A program made the position numbers and the translations under genes. Shown here in pieces: positions 9,405 through 19,906 of a stretch of 64,000 bases of DNA (the stretch's first letter is position 1; every line of letters begins with the position of its first letter). Under the pieces are notes generated by a model that worked only from the letters and a program-made list of their open reading frames with translations, was not told where the DNA came from and searched no databases. Source of the stretch: Solen grandis (taxonomy: Eukaryota > Mollusca > Bivalvia > Adapedonta > Solenidae); assembly GCA_021229015.1 (NCBI GenBank), contig CM037781.1:64778839-64842838 (forward strand). Direction: 5' to 3'.

Positions 9405-12400
9405 CTGTAAACAGAAATCATTTTCTTGTAAATATTTACATTTCTCACAGACTCTTGGTGAAACTGAGCAATTTTGTTCTAACCCTTTGCCCCATACAGA
9501 TTCATTTTGACTCATTGGCAAACAGCAAACCCAGACCAGACACCTTCTTTCTGGGACTGTCTTGCCTGATCAGGACCTCCTCTGTTTGCTTATCCCTTTC
9601 CCTCATAGAGGAAACCATGAAAAGACCTATGCGAACAACATAAAACCAGATCAGCCTGTGAGTAACTCGCAGGCTGATCAGGTTTTATGCAGTTCGCTGC
9701 TCCTCAGTGGTCTGGAAATGAGGATTTTGTAATTAAATTTGGTAAGGTTTAACTGGTTTTCGCAGATCAGGCTTTATGTGGTACCTATTGAGTGCGTCAA
9801 AATGAGTCTATATGAGGGAAACTTTCAGGATTGATACTAACACATGTTCTTACATAATCTTCCTACTGCTGTATCATAGCTCGGTAATTAAATGGATTAT
9901 ACTGAGTTCAAAGGGAAACCAGTTTGATTTAAGTCAGACCGGGAGATTTTCACCTCCCGGCGGGAGATCGGGAGACAAGTCGAAATCCCGGGAGATTTAA
10001 TCTCCCGCCGGGAGATATGGCATGTATGGGAAAGGGATAACCAAAGTACAAAATTGTAGCTCAGATTCTACAGTCTGCAAGGCTGAGAAAAAATCCAGTT
10101 TCATATACCATTAAGTTCAGTTACTGGTAATTAATATTTATCATTCAAATTATAAATTTATACATGAATATTAATGAGATAAGGAGGTCTACTGATCAGA
10201 CGTCCTCTCAAGAACTTCTCAACCCTTTCCCTCATATAGACTCATTTTGACGCACTCAATAGGTATCACATAAAGCTTGATCTGCAGAAAACCACAGTTA
10301 AACCTTACCAAATATAATTATAAAATTCTCATTTCCAGACCACTGAGGAGCAGCGAACAGCATGAAACCTGATCAGCCTGCGAGTTACTCACAGGCTGAT
10401 CTGGTTTTATGCAGTTTGCATAGGTCTTTTCATGGTGTCCTCTATGAGGGAAAGGGTTAAACCCATAATGAACTCCTTAATTTAACCCAATATTTCCAAG
10501 ACATTCACTTATTTTCACCTACAAACTGAATGGTCACTTACATAACACTTGTCCCTCAAGGCAATTTCAAAATGTTATCAGAAAACAGAAAATAGCTTTA
10601 AGCTAATTATAATGTGGTAAATAAAAGGAAGTAGGAATACTAACGGGTGTGGTCAGTGTACACACTGACTGTGACAGTCCACACTACACAGATATGTCTG
10701 AATAACATCAAACAGATTTATAGTAATGTTTTCCTTTAAATGGGTGTAAAATAAGCCCCAAGCATTTGATATTATTGCCAGAATATTCCCCCCAGGAATG
10801 TGTCTGTCTTTTGTTGTGTGAGCATAGATGTGTCCAATCCAATCAGAGATATCTCTAGAATTTTTTATGTACACAATACATCATCCAAAGAAAAGTGGTC
10901 TAAATAGCAAGGTGGTCTTAATGGTGAATTTTAACAATACTACTTAAAATTATTTTGTTCCAAATTTTAGTGGTCTTAACTGTGAGACCACCTGACTATT
11001 AGGACCACCTCAATATTAGGACTACCTCAATATTAGGACCACCTGACTATTAGGACCACTTGATATTAGGACTACCTCAATACTGACTACCTCACTATTA
11101 GGACTACCTCACTATTAGGACCACCTCACTATTGAGACCATGATATTCAGGACCCTGCTTTTCTTGTCTTGTTTATCAGACCATCTCATTATTACACCCA
11201 GCTGACTGTGGCCCCACAGCTGGTCATATCATGGGGTTTAACTGTATAATCAAATAAGAATATGAACATCTAACACAAAGATTTCAAAAACATTGTCAAC
11301 TGACAATTAACAAGCCATACTCACTTGGCACATTCACAGAATTATCTTTTTGTTTGGATGAATTACAGTAATCCATACATATTCTTCATATTTGACTTAT
11401 ATTGTGAGATGCAATTGAATTTCATTCATCTAATAAGCCAGACAGATGTTAAAAAGATAAACCAGCACCCTACCCATTTGGAGCTTTATTTTACAAGGGA
11501 TAATATGTGCATGTATTCACAATTTTTGTAGAGGGCATGAGGTGATTATTTGTGAAAAATAAAATTTCAGATAAAAACTAGTTAAAGACAAAAACTTCAA
11601 ACTGTTTTATGAAATACATACCAACAGGAGCAATCCAACTAATTCTTTTAATTATTTACTTTATCTCCCTTATATATGTATAATTCAGAGATCTGATCAT
11701 TTCTTTTATGAATAAAATTTATTTAGTTGCCATGGCAATCAGATATTTCCATGGATTTATTTCAGCAATTTCTGATTAGGGCCACCCATGGGTCATTTAT
11801 GTTAAGATATGAAGAAGATGTCATGTAATATAGAATTGTTTATGATGCAACCTGCATACCACTGTGGTATATAAACACAGGATGATCACAAACACTCCCC
11901 TTTAGTTGATTGTTTGTTTATTGGATTTAACGCCCCACCAATAGTATTTCAGTCATTTGGAGACAATGTCTACTTGAAACAGATATAATGCTACCACACT
12001 GCAGTATCACGCCGTAGACATGTGGCATGATACCACACCCAATCACATTATCCCGACACCAGACCAACCAGTCCTGGAACTACCCTTATATGCTGAGCGC
12101 CAAGCAAGGGAACTATACCAGTACCATTTTTTTTACGACTTTGGTATGTCGTGGCCGGGGAACAACCCACGACCTCCTGATTCCAGGGTGGATGCTCTAA
12201 CCACATGGCCACCAGGACCGCTCAGGTAAGTTAAAAATTTTCACCATATATAATAAGCATACTGACAAGCACAAGAAAGAAATCGGCAAAATCAAGATTA
12301 TATTTTGTTATCCCTGGCACTGTTTACATGGTCAACATGACAGTGCTTCTATCGAAACTTACTTCATGTTTCTTAATTTCTTCATCATGGAATTTGTGTT

Positions 12401-15400
12401 CATCAGCCATATGTTTCTTGTATGCCTTCATCTGTTCCTCTCTCTACACAAAGAAAAACATTGAATTATCAACAGTTTTAGACAGGATTTTATACAAAGC
12501 TTATCCTTTTTTTAAGATGTCTTATGGATCTAAAATACTAAACGTGTGGTGGTCCAGTGGTAACATACCAGACAGTGGATCAAAAGGTTGTGGGTTCAAA
12601 CTCCGATGGGGACAACAACTTTTCATGACAATCCCAGATGCAAAGTACTGGTCCAACCTAGGAACCATAGAGAGCGATTAATGTAAGCCATTGATTCCCA
12701 ACAGAAAATTCTTGTAGAATTTCCCAGTAAATAATTTATTTTAGCTTCTTTTTTCTTATTCCCAAAAACAACAAGAGCTGTCAGAGGACAGCACGTTTGA
12801 CTATTCAAAATGCTTGTTGGTAAATCAAATGAAATCTATTTCAATTCTTGCCCTTCACATACCCTGTACATAATAATAGTCAAAAATGATATACCTTGAT
12901 AGTCTGATACCCCTTAATATTCTTATGAAGTCTAAAATCAATCCCATGCCTTGTTACTGAGACATAAGCACACCAATACTGTGCATGCAAAACTTTAACC
13001 AAAAATCCAAGTTAGAGAAGGGCCATAATTTGCATAAAATTCAGTCCAAAAGTTATCCTCCTTGGTTTTCTGATGCCCCTGAAGACACTCCTTAACTTTC
13101 TAGTCAATTCCACAAGCAATTTCTGAGATATAAAAAAGTAGCTTGAATGCAAAATTTAACCAAAATTCTAAGTTAAAAGGGGGCCATAATTTTCAATATA
13201 TTCCATCAAGTGTTATCTTCCTTTATAGTATGATACCCCTAAACATATTAAAGATGTTTCAAATCAATCCCATGCCTGGACTCTGAGATATAAGCATGAA
13301 AGTACCTTGCATGCAAAACTTTAACCAAAATTTTTAAGTTAAAAAGGGGACATAATTTGTAATATATTCCATCAAGAGTTATCAACCTTGGTTGTATGAT
13401 GCCCCTAAACATATATGTAAACTTTCAAGCCAATACCATGAATGGTTATTGAGATACAAACTGGATAGTAGCTTGCACGCAAAACTTTAACCAAATTTTC
13501 TATCATATGCAAAAATTTTTAACCAAAGTTTTTAAGTAAAAAAGGGGGCCATAATTCATATTAAATTCAGTCAAGAGTTATCTACCTTGGTTGTCTGATG
13601 CCTCTGAACATATTTATAAACTTTCAAGTCAATAACATAAACGGTTATTGAGATATAAGGTTGATAGAAACTTGCATGCAAAACTTTAACCAAAAGCTGC
13701 AACACCGACGCCGATGCCAGGGCGACTACAATAGCTACTCATATTCTTCGAATAGTCGAGCTAAAAATGTTAAGAGAATTTTTTTTACATGTCAATGAGA
13801 ACATTTCTCTATTCTCAAATTACCCGGGAAAAGGCCTGAAATAATTATTAACCCTTTCCCTCATAGAGGACACCATGAAAAGACCTATGCGAACAGCATA
13901 AAACCAGATCAGCCTGCGAGTAACTCGCAGGCTGATCAGGTTTTATGCTGCTCGCTGCTCCTCAGTGGTCTGGTAATGAGGATTTTGTAATTAAATTTGG
14001 TAAGGTTTGAGTTTGGCTTTCTGCAGATAGGCTTTATGTGGTACCTTTGAGTGCGTCAAAATGAGTATGAGGGAAAGGGTTAAAGGTGATGTGTATCATA
14101 ATATTTTTATAATAATAAAAGAGAAGCTTTGTTAAATTCATATTTACTGAATTACAATAATCCTGAATTCTCAAACTGAAAATATACAGGCTAGAGGAAT
14201 GTTAAGAATGAAGAACAGGATTAAGTTTGGAATTATCATACACACACATGAAAAATCCTACTTTTGGATCATTTGATGTATTATGACATGCTACTGACAC
14301 ATTGCAGGATACCACAGACTAAAATGATCCTGATAATAGCAGTCAATGAACTTATGATTTTGGTTGAATTCGCCAGAAATTTCATACATATTTGTATAAT
14401 AAATCTTGCAACAAGCTTGAATACCTAAGTTACAAGACTTGGCAAGCTTGATAATCATTTTACCAGTCACAGATCTAACAATCATAACAACAGAGGTCAT
14501 TAAATTTATAATTTGGGATGAATTTGCTAGAAATTTCATACATATTTTGCATAATGAATCTTGCAACTCTCTTGAAAATCTATGTTATAAGTTTTGACAA
14601 GCCCAAAAAGCATTTTACCAGTCACAGATTTGCATTTTTATATTAATTTCAAATAAAGACATTAGGTTGACCAATCCTGCTGGTGCTACCATACCATTCT
14701 TCAACTACTCTTTATATGCTGAGAATCACACAAGGCAACCTACAAATCCATCTAACTGTTTAAACTTTTACCTTTTTTACAATCAAATTTTAAGCAAACA
14801 ACCTAGGTTTTTTTGCAAATCTACAAGCGAGTATTAAATTATTAATTTATCATTAAAGAATTTACAAGAGAGACAAAAAAGCTTCACAAAAGTCAAAATA
14901 CAAACATATTTTACGAATGTACAGGTCCAAATTAAGACATTTTCTCCCTTATATACAAAAGAATGGCAGTAACACAAGGCCAAGAGTTTTGTTATATAAA
15001 TTGCTGCCAATAACTATACACAGGTTGCTATCATCTTGCAGTAACAGACAAAGGGACACAACTCACCACTTTTCGGAAGTACTGCTCCTCATGAGCAGCC
15101 TCCATCTTGCCGAAACTACCCCCAGCATCACGGATACTGCCCCCTGTGCCTCCACCCTGCCAACAACACAAGGGAGATAATCATGTTTAACTTCAAGAGG
15201 GTTGTTACATTGCAGTAATTCATACTCACGTTCATTTGTTACAACTTTCATCAACTGAATGCTATGTTTTCCTCCCTTTAGCTGTACTGGTTTTCCCCAG
15301 ATTAGTCCAGAACCATTGAGGTCAAGTGTAACTGTGAGTGTACCTCACAATTTATCCAATCTGCACAAATTTACAGCTCTATACATCAGGGTCCCAAAAT

Positions 15401-17812
15401 ATAACACTGTTTATCAACTTATTCTGATATGTATATACTGATTTTATTGATGGTCCATTTTATCTCATAATGATACACTTTTCATCAAATAGATAATATA
15501 AAATGACATAAAAAGACATAATGTAGACTAACCATACACGCCAGTGGTAAGGACTGGTAATGTGCAAATATCTGCTGTGAAATAACAGTTAAACGCATAA
15601 AAATGTTGACCAAATCTGGTTATTTAGCATTTTATATGGATGTCAAAATACTTCCATTGTTTACATTTTGCATATTCCCAAAAACTGTCCGTAATCGGAA
15701 ATAATTTGAATTTGAAATCTTGTCTACAAATTGCAATTTGTTTATCTGCAATGTCATCAATTTATGTACTCGCTATTAGTTAACAGAAACATACAGAATA
15801 AGTATGGAAAACGTTAGAAAACTGATGAAGATACATGAATTCAGAATACATGCAAATCAGCTATTCTTGTAAGCAACTGAATGATCTTATCAAAAGAATC
15901 TTTCTTATTCATGCATTGTAGTAATGTTGTTATAACGAGCATGTATAAGTTGCATCTCTTAGCAAATCTGTAACATACATTTTGCTTTTCTGTCCAAAGA
16001 ATATACACTGTTTTTGGACAAATAATAGGGCCTTCAATGAATAGAGAATAGGGCAGTGTAATGTGATGGGACAGGACTAGTGTGATTGTTATATAGCCCC
16101 CAATTCTAAAAGTTTCAGTAAAATGTCATAAAACAGACAATACATACCTTACCAGCTCCACTGCCATACTCTCCTGACATAGCCCTCACACTGGAACAGA
16201 GAATCACAATATATACAGATCAGTCCAGAACATGTTTTACAGTAACCTCCAATAGCTCTCGTACTCTTTGCATAGTCAAGCTAAAGATACAGTAGTGAAA
16301 CTGGAGTTACACATGTTGAATAAATACTGATACTAGATGCATACACATGTGATAATTCTGTATCATAGCTTAAAGCCAAACAAGAGAAAGTGCAATTTGA
16401 GGAACAGATAAGAACTGTTTTCAACTGAGTATTCACTCCCTGTTTTTGTACTAATTGAGTGAAACCTGGTTTTAATGAGTACTTTTCACTGCCAATATCT
16501 TAACATTTTGATTGTAACTTTTTCTTACCATAAAAATGTGGCTTAATCTACAATACCTATGAATGCTATTTAGGTTACTTCTAAGGGATAATTTCATAGA
16601 AATTGGATTTCTACCTCAAACTGACATTTTGTTTTTCTCGCCAGACAGTAAAGATGATAAAGCCTAATTAAAAAGATGAATGTGGCTTTACTGAAAATAA
16701 AACAAAAAACTGATTTTTTATAAAAGAAATATATATTCCCATGTGATAAATACTTTATGCTTTTCAAATGTGTTGCGTATCATTAATTGCTAAGTTGCAA
16801 TCATGTGAAATAAAGATAACCAAACAAGGATGATATTGCGTATTCTAAGCACAAGCCACTAATGACTGACTGGAATATGAATGACAAACATGTTAAGTCA
16901 TCAAGGTGCACTAGACGCTCTTGAGATTTGAAATGATCAATGGTTATGAAGACAATACAACAGAAATTGACAATCAACTATTTTGTTAAAACATTGGCAA
17001 CAATGGAATTTAAAAGAGATTAAAAAGGATAGAATGAAGGTGTTTTTTCATGCATAAATGAATTGCACAGAACTGAATTGTTTGGCATATTGGTCCATTT
17101 TATTTGTGCAAACTACGCAGCTAATATGTTCCTCTGTACAATGCAATATGAATACCAAGTTTTTTCTGTATGCCCGGTCTCAATTGTCAATGTAATCACC
17201 CTTCACTTTGGACAGTGAAAATTACTGCATTTAAATGTCTAAACATTTCTCTGTAATTTTCTTGATTATGGAACGGCTAGCCAGGTTAAGCAATAATTTC
17301 AGTTAATTATAACCCTGCTATCCATGTATTAGTTGTCCTAGAGCAACAATAAATGTCTGGTAGTTTAAAGAGTGAAGTTGGAGATATACTAAGAAGAAAT
17401 CAGAAGTGATTTATAACAAAATTTACATCTTTTTATTTGGAAAATCAACAAACACGGTTATGACGGTGGATACCGGCAACGTGCTGTTCTCCCATTTATA
17501 TGTCCCAAACATGATTAATGTGCATTTATCTTAAAAGTAACATACTCTTACATACACCATTATATTAATATATTAAGTTGTTGATTTTTGTAAGAATCTT
17601 GCAGTTTGAAAATTCGTCTGCATTTGCATGTTGACCTTTATTACCCCACCCACATCAAGGTAAAAGACAGTTTGAACTAAATGTGCGCAGTTATTTCAAA
17701 ATGTCATAGGATGGTTTACATTTCATTTTAAATATCTGATATAATATTCGAAGAATCTATACCCAAATAACCGCAGTGGTCTCGTGAAATGTGGTACGAA
17801 ACGTAAAGACAT
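9336..17812 (-). CDS. ATPIF1: Mitochondrial ATP synthase inhibitory factor 1 (IF1), complete, five exons
   Basis: Five minus-strand exons (17812-17763, 16190-16148, 15156-15067, 12443-12363, 9404-9336) splice in compatible phases (2, 0, 0, 0) into a 110-residue protein. IF1 binds F1-ATPase in the mitochondrial matrix and blocks ATP hydrolysis when the membrane potential collapses. Exon 1 starts [16 protein letters not shown], an Arg-rich, acid-free matrix targeting sequence. Exon 3 carries the inhibitory core [20 protein letters not shown] followed by QYFRK. Exons 4 and 5 form the charged coiled coil ([33 protein letters not shown]). This order and length match animal IF1 (106 residues in human). 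The introns are large for such a small protein and are full of SINEs and family A/B elements. The start is the only ATG that supplies a transit peptide and the required phase-2 donor. Family assignment is very secure; exon 1 is slightly less so. Confidence 0.92.
9590..10040 (+). mobile_element. Family A element, copy 3, carrying a 206-bp insert
   Basis: It begins TTATCCCTTTCCCTCATAG and ends GGGAAAGGGATAA. The usual body occupies 9590-9821. An unrelated segment at 9822-10027 interrupts the right terminus and is bracketed by GGGAAA at 9816-9821 and 10028-10033. Confidence 0.75.
9822..10027. repeat. 206-bp insert with clustered CGGGAGAT palindromes
   Basis: The second half (about 9947-10018) holds five CGGGAGAT-like units in both orientations, for example CACCTCCCGGCGGGAGAT and TAATCTCCCGCCGGGAGAT. 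They would fold into stable hairpins. It is flanked by GGGAAA direct repeats, consistent with a 6-bp target duplication. Confidence 0.5.
10219..10460 (-). mobile_element. Family A element, copy 4 (inverted)
   Basis: Left end CAACCCTTTCCCTCATATAG (TTAA mutated to TCAA), right end GAGGGAAAGGGTTAA, with the characteristic CGCACTCAATAGGTA at the left. Confidence 0.85.
10980..11145. repeat. 17-bp tandem repeat (ACCACCTxACTATTAGG)
   Basis: About eight or nine units of the form GACCACCTCAATATTAG, varying between CTGACTATTAG, CTCACTATTAG and CTCAATATTAG. One unit is truncated near 11085. Confidence 0.8.
11905..12226 (-). repeat. tRNA-derived SINE S1, full-length (minus orientation)
   Basis: On the minus strand the head reads GGTGGCCATGTGGTTAGAGC (A-box-like), then GGTCGTGGGTTGTTCCC (degenerate B box). 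It continues into the S1 body (CCAGGACTGGTTGGTCTGG, GTGGTATCATGCCACATG, CAGTGTGGTAGCATTATATC) and ends near GGGGCGTTAAATCCAATAAA. It lies in IF1 intron 4. Confidence 0.75.
12363..12443 (-). CDS. ATPIF1: IF1 exon 4 (coiled-coil start)
   Basis: 81 nt, phase 0, acceptor TTGTGTAG and donor GTAAGT. It encodes [18 protein letters not shown] and HDEEIKKHE. Confidence 0.92.
12545..12750 (+). repeat. tRNA-derived SINE S3
   Basis: The head GTGGTGGTCCAGTGGTAACA (A box) and GGTTGTGGGTTCAAACTCC (B box) are followed by the S3 body GCAAAGTACTGGTCCAACC. The body is shared with 44665-44870. Confidence 0.7.
12771..13764. mobile_element. ~1-kb non-autonomous element with ~200-bp modules
   Basis: It starts AACAAGAGCTGTCAGAGGAC and ends ATTCTTCGAATAGTCGAGCT. 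The interior has about four modules with GGGGCCATAATTTG, AGAGTTATCxACCTTGGT, TGATGCCCCTGAACATAT and GCATGCAAAACTTTAACCAA. It is non-coding, lies in IF1 intron 3, and resembles the E1 layout without sharing its ends. Confidence 0.6.
13848..14083 (+). mobile_element. Family A element, copy 5
   Basis: TTAACCCTTTCCCTCATAG to ATGAGGGAAAGGGTTAA. It has the sequence variant GTTTGAGTTTGGCTTTCTGC, shared with copies 7 and 9. Confidence 0.85.
14337..14640. repeat. Two-copy ~170-bp direct repeat
   Basis: GAAATTTCATACATATTT, AATCTTGCAAC and CATTTTACCAGTCACAGAT each occur twice in the same order. It is non-coding, within IF1 intron 3. Confidence 0.6.
15067..15156 (-). CDS. ATPIF1: IF1 exon 3 (inhibitory core)
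   Basis: 90 nt, phase 0, acceptor GTTGGCAG and donor GTGAGT. It contains [19 protein letters not shown], the most conserved part of the family. Confidence 0.95.
15157..16147 (-). other. IF1 intron 2, nothing else recognised
   Basis: AT-rich intron without a confident repeat or nested gene. Confidence 0.5.
16148..16190 (-). CDS. ATPIF1: IF1 exon 2
   Basis: 43 nt, entering in phase 2 and leaving in phase 0, acceptor CTGTTCCAG and donor GTATGT. It encodes [14 protein letters not shown], which precedes the inhibitory core and corresponds to the V-R-T-M stretch of vertebrate IF1. Confidence 0.85.
16191..17762 (-). other. IF1 intron 1, nothing else recognised
   Basis: AT-rich intron. A fragment near 16245-16285 resembles the right end of the element at 12771-13764. 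No other feature can be supported. Confidence 0.45.
17763..17812 (-). CDS. ATPIF1: IF1 exon 1 (start codon, mitochondrial targeting sequence)
   Basis: ATG at 17812-17810 opens [16 protein letters not shown] and leaves in phase 2 at a GTATAG donor. The two leftover bases plus the first base of exon 2 make Gly, giving LFG-VRAM. Basic and hydrophobic residues without acidic ones fit a matrix presequence. Confidence 0.8.
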
Positions 17813-18160
17813 GTTTGCTGTTCCTACGTTCTCTGAAACTGCTCAGTAACTTCACCGGAAGTTTTAAAGTTTACGTTCGCACCGCTTTAGCGAAAACATT
17901 TCCTTAAGGAGATATCCTGCTCTTTTCAACAGTTAAGGACAATCGCGCGTATTTTTAATGTTTTCTTAGGTATTTTACACTTACAATCACATAAATTATC
18001 CGTTTTATTTAAAACGAGTGTAGAATCTACAGGTTTTGTTGATGATGTAATTTTGAGGATGCTGCTGAGTACTCGACTGCACTATACACACAGCTTCCAG
18101 AGTAGGGAACTACGCACATCTTTTACCTTCGGCTCTTCGTACAATGGGGTTAATAATAAA
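17813..18160. promoter_or_regulatory. Probable IF1 5' UTR and promoter region
   Basis: This stretch is less AT-rich, with scattered CpGs (for example ACAATCGCGCGTATT around 17939), immediately upstream of the IF1 start codon. There is no recognisable TATA box at a sensible spacing. The assignment rests on position and composition only. Confidence 0.35.
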
Positions 18161-18654
18161 TTAACTGAATGTACTTATATAAAATTCATATAGATTTTAT
18201 TGCAAATGATGACACTCCAGTAGGAATTGAATTTAACATTAATCATGCTTGAATCAGAAGTTCAAAACTCACAAAATTTATTATATTACCCATTGAATTG
18301 CGTATCAAGTCTCCATTGGAAAAAAATGATATTTTTATTTAGATCTAATAAAGATATTTTTAAAATATCAATTTCCAATTCTATGAAGTCGTGTTATTAT
18401 TACAATTCTAATACTTGACATAATGCTCCAGCTGTACTAAGTACCGAAAGATAAATACCCTTAAAAATTATGCCTATGGCCTTTGGGATAAGAAAACTGG
18501 CCATCTGAACTTAACTACAAGCATTATTCAGCGATATATCGTACAAAACGAAACTATTTCCCAATTATGTACAGAAGACAGAAATACATATGTTATACAG
18601 TGCTGTAAGGCATAGCCCACCAGCGGCTTATTCTGTTACTCTCCATACATGAAG

Positions 18655-19080
18655 TTGGTGGAACGGTGGCTCAGAGGTAATGCACTGAACTCAGCAACTA
18701 ATCCAGGGGTCTGGGGTTCAATCCCGGTTGAACCTTAGAAAGTTTGTGGGACACTTTTTAGCGTTCCCCACCAAACTAGAAGCCTAGGGCTGGTTCATCC
18801 TGACAGTGCATGGTTAAATAAGGGGCTTGGTGTGTATCAATGCTATACATCAGGCATGTTAAAGAACCAGGTGGTCTGTTCAGAACAAGCTTGGGTCCCT
18901 TGTATCTACATCTGTCACTGTGTGTAGGTGCATCTGTCTAGAGGTGCTAAGGGAAGGCATCCTGACAAAAAGTCAAAGAAGCAAGTTAGCTAGAGATGCA
19001 GGACCTTAGAGACGTTCTTTGTCAAAATCCGCACCACAATGCACAATATGCCTGAGCATGAACACAAACAGCAACACATA
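18655..19080 (+). repeat. tRNA-derived SINE S4
   Basis: The head GGAACGGTGGCTCAGAGGTA (A box) and CTGGGGTTCAATCCCGGTTG (B box) are followed by a body of about 330 bp (GGGACACTTTTTAGCGTTCC, GGCATGTTAAAGAACCAGG, GTGTGTAGGTGCATCTG). It ends near CCTGAGCATGAACACAA. It is not a functional tRNA because no cloverleaf stem pairs across the head. Confidence 0.7.
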
Positions 19081-19504
19081 GGAAGCCGGGGTATATGATG
19101 GTGATACTGTAGTTTTCAGAAATCAGAAAGTCACTCAGTTAAGAATGTTATGTGTCATACCAATATTTAAACAGTAGTATCAGGACATACATAATTAATA
19201 TTGAACAAAGCTTACAGAATTTATTTAATCTCCCGGATTTTAAATGAGTTTTGTAATCCATCAATATGAAAATAATCAGGAATTCAAAGAATATGAGAGC
19301 AATTGCAATTATGCTTGCATCTGTGTCATTCAAGTTTCGCATGCAAGTTATTATTAAGCTTTTATCTCAATAGCCATTCATTGTATTGACTTGAAAGGTT
19401 ATGAATACATAAAAGGGCCATCAGACAACCAAGCTAGATAGTAGATAACCTTTATAGTTTTCAGAAATGAGTAAGTCGCTCAATTAATAATGTTATGTAT
19501 CATA

Positions 19505-19580
19505 ATCATTGTAAAACCTTGTACCCAACCAGGATTGATCCCACAACCGTTGGGTATGTTACCACTGCATCACGGCACCT
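19505..19580 (-). repeat. SINE S3 head fragment (minus orientation)
   Basis: On the minus strand GGTGCCGTGATGCAGTGGTA is followed by CAACGGTTGTGGGATCAATC, the same A/B-box order as 44665-44870. Confidence 0.5.
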
Positions 19581-19812
19581 CAGTCCATTAATCTTGGTCT
19601 TTGCTATTTTATAGATCAGATGCTCAACAGAGGCATGTTTATATGGCTCTCAGATTCATAGGGCTGTTTCATGCATTATATGACTGGTAAGATTACTAAT
19701 GATTAAGCCAACATCAGCATTAGAGATCATTTAATTCTCTTTACAGGAGTCTAAACAGGCATGATATCAGGGTACCAGCAGTTGTTGATTCCGGATAATT
19801 AGCCCACCAGAA

Positions 19813-19906
19813 ATGTCGAGAAATATCCCAGACCCACCCCCTTATCCTCCTCCGTTCCCGTCGTCTTCACTGCCCAGTGTATTGCTTGAGGATGATCCAT
19901 GGAAAG
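19813..19906 (+). CDS. ASB-like gene exon 1
   Basis: ATG at 19813, 31 codons plus one base, donor GTTTGT. It encodes a Pro-rich N-terminus ending EDDPWK. The phase-1 donor matches exon 2 exactly. An extra undetected exon is possible but not needed. Confidence 0.75.

Larger units (their letters stand above)
9480..10183. mobile_element. Family B element interrupted by a family A element
   Basis: The left part (AACCCTTTGCCCCATACAGA, CTCATTGGCAAACAGCA) and the right part (10041-10183: GTAGCTCAGATTCTACAG, AATATTAATGAGAT) align to the uninterrupted copy at 26567-26807. The two parts are separated by the insertion at 9590-10040. It lies inside the IF1 transcription unit, in intron 4. Confidence 0.7.

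Noticed and set aside
18658..18735. tRNA gene
   Set aside because: Head of SINE S4, followed by about 330 bp of SINE body.
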